Notes under the pieces: generated by a model
Databases searched by the model: none
Told to the model about the DNA's origin: nothing
What the model saw: only the letters and a program-made list of their open reading frames with translations
Position numbers and translations under genes: made by a program
Shown here: piece by piece, positions 62,246 to 64,000 of the stretch
Layout of the letters: every line of letters starts with the position of its first letter
Numbering within the stretch: position 1 is the first letter of the stretch
Source: Sinorhizobium sp. A49
GTDB taxonomy: Bacteria > Pseudomonadota > Alphaproteobacteria > Rhizobiales > Rhizobiaceae
Assembly: GCF_002002725.1 (NCBI RefSeq)
Contig: NZ_MUNW01000033.1
Coordinates: 62,001-126,000 of the forward strand
Reading direction: 5' to 3'
DNA: 64,000 nucleotides

Positions 62246-63517
62246 CTAGCGCATCGCCAGATTGGCTTCGACCTTGATCACGTCGCCTGGCAGCACCGGC
62301 GTGTTCTCGTCGGCGGCGATTTCAAGCGCCTTGCCATCCTTCTCGCGGACAATCGAATAGCTGATGACAGCCTCCGACGTGTTGTCCTTGGATTGCGCGG
62401 CCTCGGCCGATTGCAGCAGCGCCTCGGTCATCAGGTCGCGACTGGTGCCCAGCTTGATCGCCAGCGTATCGAGTTCGGCCTCGGTGTTCTGCAGGTCCTG
62501 GGCAAGCTGGGCATCCCAGTCGTTGCGCAGGTTGGTGTCGTCCTGCGTCGCCTTGCTGACGTCCTGCTTCGCCTTCAGGGACGCGGTGTCGATATCGAGG
62601 ACCGCACCCTGCAACTCGGCGACGCGCTGCTCCAGTGCGAGCTTTCGTGCAGCCAGCGCCAGCCCCTTTTCGGCGAGCCCCTCGATCTTGTCCCGGTCTT
62701 CGATCACCAGGTCCAGTTGGCGGTTCTGGGTTTCGGACTTTTTCGCCAGCGCCTCGATTTCGTTTTCGAGCAGGGACTTGAGATCGGCGAGCGATGCCAG
62801 CTGTCGCTTCTGCCTTTTGTCGCGCGAGACCATCAGTGCAGTCTCGCTATCGAGCAGGCCGGCGACGTCGGGCGCGTCCTTGAGCTCCTTCGGCAGCTCG
62901 ATCTTGTCCTTGCCGGCGATCTCCGCCTGCAGGCGCGCGCGCCGGATCAACAGCCGGTTGCGCTCGGAGACCTGCACGCTCGAATCACCGCGGGCATTGA
63001 TGTAGTCGCGGGCAAAACGCTGGCCGCTTTCCGAACGTCTCAATCCCCCGCCAAGGCTGACGGCCTTCAGCACCGTCAGGTTTGGTGCATACGGGTACTC
63101 GCCGGGCTTCTGCACTTCACCAGCGAGATAGAGCGGACGATACTGGGCGAGCTCGACCGAAGCCGATGGCCGGTCGCGCAGGCCGAACAGCGTCTGCATC
63201 TTGAGGCCGATCGCCTCGCTCATCTCGGCAGTCGTCTTGCCTGCCGCCGGCAGGTCGCCGATGAAGGGAATGGAGACCATGCCGGATGCGCCGACGGTAT
63301 AGTCGCCGCTGACCACCGACCAGTCACGCACCGCACCTTCGGCGGTTTGCCACTCGGCAACGCGGATCTTGAGTTTGTCCATCACGCCGAGATGGTATTC
63401 GTCGGCATGAGCCGGCAGCGTGCCGAACACGGTTATGGCCGCCAGCATGGCGACCTTGAGAGAATATGGTTTTCGCAGGGAGATCCGTGATCTCCCGTTG
63501 GCAACTTGATGTGTCAT
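62246..63517 (-). CDS. exoF: Polysaccharide export/biosynthesis periplasmic protein
   Basis: A 423-residue exported protein. Signal peptide at residues 1-37 (LKVAMLAAITVFGTLPAHA); polysaccharide-export (Wza-type) domain ~40-115 with YHLGVMDKLKIRVAEWQT; SLBB-like segment ~125-160 with LYLAGEVQKPGEYPYAPNLT; then a long coiled coil (~195-370) and a C-terminal strand. ExoF in S. meliloti works with ExoY at the first galactosyl step and in export. Length matches ExoF (~421). It starts 76 bases after exoY. Confidence 0.92.
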   Translation of the reverse strand: MTHQVANGRSRISLRKPYSLKVAMLAAITVFGTLPAHADEYHLGVMDKLKIRVAEWQTAEGAVRDWSVVSGDYTVGASGMVSIPFIGDLPAAGKTTAEMSEAIGLKMQTLFGLRDRPSASVELAQYRPLYLAGEVQKPGEYPYAPNLTVLKAVSLGGGLRRSESGQRFARDYINARGDSSVQVSERNRLLIRRARLQAEIAGKDKIELPKELKDAPDVAGLLDSETALMVSRDKRQKRQLASLADLKSLLENEIEALAKKSETQNRQLDLVIEDRDKIEGLAEKGLALAARKLALEQRVAELQGAVLDIDTASLKAKQDVSKATQDDTNLRNDWDAQLAQDLQNTEAELDTLAIKLGTSRDLMTEALLQSAEAAQSKDNTSEAVISYSIVREKDGKALEIAADENTPVLPGDVIKVEANLAMR

Positions 63518-63593
63518 TGCGGTTTCCCGGTTGCTGGTCGCGCGCGCCGGCGTCCAACGACTGACGTCGTCAGGCTCCGTGGCGCAGCGTTCG

Positions 63594-64000
63594 TCAGTAG
63601 CTGCCGCGAGAAAAGCAGACTGCGGGGATCGTCTTGAAGACGATGGAGACGTCGCGGATCAGCGACCAATTCTGCACATAGTGCGTGTCGAAGGCGACGC
63701 GTGTTGCATAGGAAACGTCATTCCTGCCGCTGATCTGCCAAAGGCCCGTCAGGCCTGGGCGGGATTGCAGATAGAAGACGGCTGCAGCGTCATAGAGCTC
63801 GAGTTCGTCTTCCACGACAGGTCGCGGGCCGACGATGCTCATTTCACCGCGGATGATGTTGATCAACTGCGGCAGTTCGTCGAGGCTGAGCTTGCGCAGC
63901 ACGCTGCCGACCACAGTCACCCGCGGGTCTTCCTGTAGTTTGCGTGTCGCTCGCCACTCCTCGTAGGCGGCGGGATTGTTGCGGAGGTGATCCTGCAAGA
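63594..64000 (-). CDS. exoY: Undecaprenyl-phosphate galactosyl-1-phosphate transferase, C-terminal part
   Basis: About 135 codons of a bacterial sugar transferase, cut by the right edge of the window; the N-terminal half lies beyond. The conserved block LDELPQLINIIRGEMSIVGP (with the catalytic acidic residues) and the SRPGLTGLWQISGRNDVSYA motif identify the family, and the C-terminus YVQNWSLIRDVSIVFKTI is standard. ExoY starts succinoglycan assembly by loading galactose-1-phosphate onto the lipid carrier. Its position before exoF supports the name. Confidence 0.92.
   Translation of the reverse strand, partial: LQDHLRNNPAAYEEWRATRKLQEDPRVTVVGSVLRKLSLDELPQLINIIRGEMSIVGPRPVVEDELELYDAAAVFYLQSRPGLTGLWQISGRNDVSYATRVAFDTHYVQNWSLIRDVSIVFKTIPAVCFSRGSY

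Noticed and set aside
1-64000. tRNA, rRNA, integrase, transposase or attachment-site duplication marking a mobile island
   Set aside because: I read both strands for such features and saw none; the gene clusters look modular but I cannot support a mobile element.

Overview
The window is GC-rich, densely coded alphaproteobacterial DNA and looks like a rhizobial (Sinorhizobium/Ensifer-type) replicon. The strongest marker is the right end: exoB, exoZ, exoQ, exoF and the C-terminal part of exoY lie in the gene order known for the succinoglycan cluster of Sinorhizobium meliloti pSymB. Several ABC uptake systems, LysR/GntR/MocR regulators and small catabolic islands also fit a chromid or megaplasmid. 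This assignment is inference; no rRNA, tRNA, replication gene, CRISPR array or insertion sequence was seen.

Left part (1-13.8 kb). A peptide-type ABC transporter runs off the left edge, with an XRE-cupin regulator upstream. Matching inverted repeats precede the transporter and the regulator. About 1 kb of decayed sequence follows, including what reads as the tail of a lost LysR gene. Then come a small membrane-anchored protein, an orphan FliN-like (SpoA) protein, a secreted cyclase with a divergent LysR regulator, an S41-type protease homologue, a PLP decarboxylase, a methyltransferase, and an SbmA/YddA-like ABC transporter whose ATPase motifs are degenerate.

Purine/hydantoin-like island (13.9-25.4 kb). 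(S)-ureidoglycine aminohydrolase, an FCD-type GntR regulator, a flavin reductase and a hydantoin/allantoin-racemase-like protein lie beside a seven-gene operon (SBP, two permeases, two amidohydrolases, two ATPases). Nearly identical 10-bp palindromes precede the flavin reductase and the SBP gene, suggesting one regulon. One amidohydrolase lacks the HxH metal motif.

Secretion island (25.7-35 kb). A ~1980-residue calcineurin-like phosphoesterase with laminin-G-like, cadherin-like and RTX repeats is followed by its probable type I secretion ATPase and membrane-fusion protein.

BKACE island (36.1-46.3 kb). A nine-gene operon holds a polar amino-acid ABC transporter, a dimethylformamidase-like enzyme, a class III aminotransferase, a beta-keto acid cleavage enzyme, a polyamine-acetyltransferase-like GNAT and an acetylpolyamine-deacetylase-like protein. 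A divergent LysR gene and a thioesterase are adjacent. This is the best candidate for an undescribed catabolic pathway.

Right part (46.4-64 kb). A deoxyribosyltransferase, a pentapeptide-repeat protein, a membrane gene broken by one nonsense codon, a MocR regulator and a DUF983 protein are followed by a conserved uncharacterised cassette (AhpD-like, CMD-like, luciferase-like monooxygenase and peptide-type ABC transporter), and then the exo cluster.
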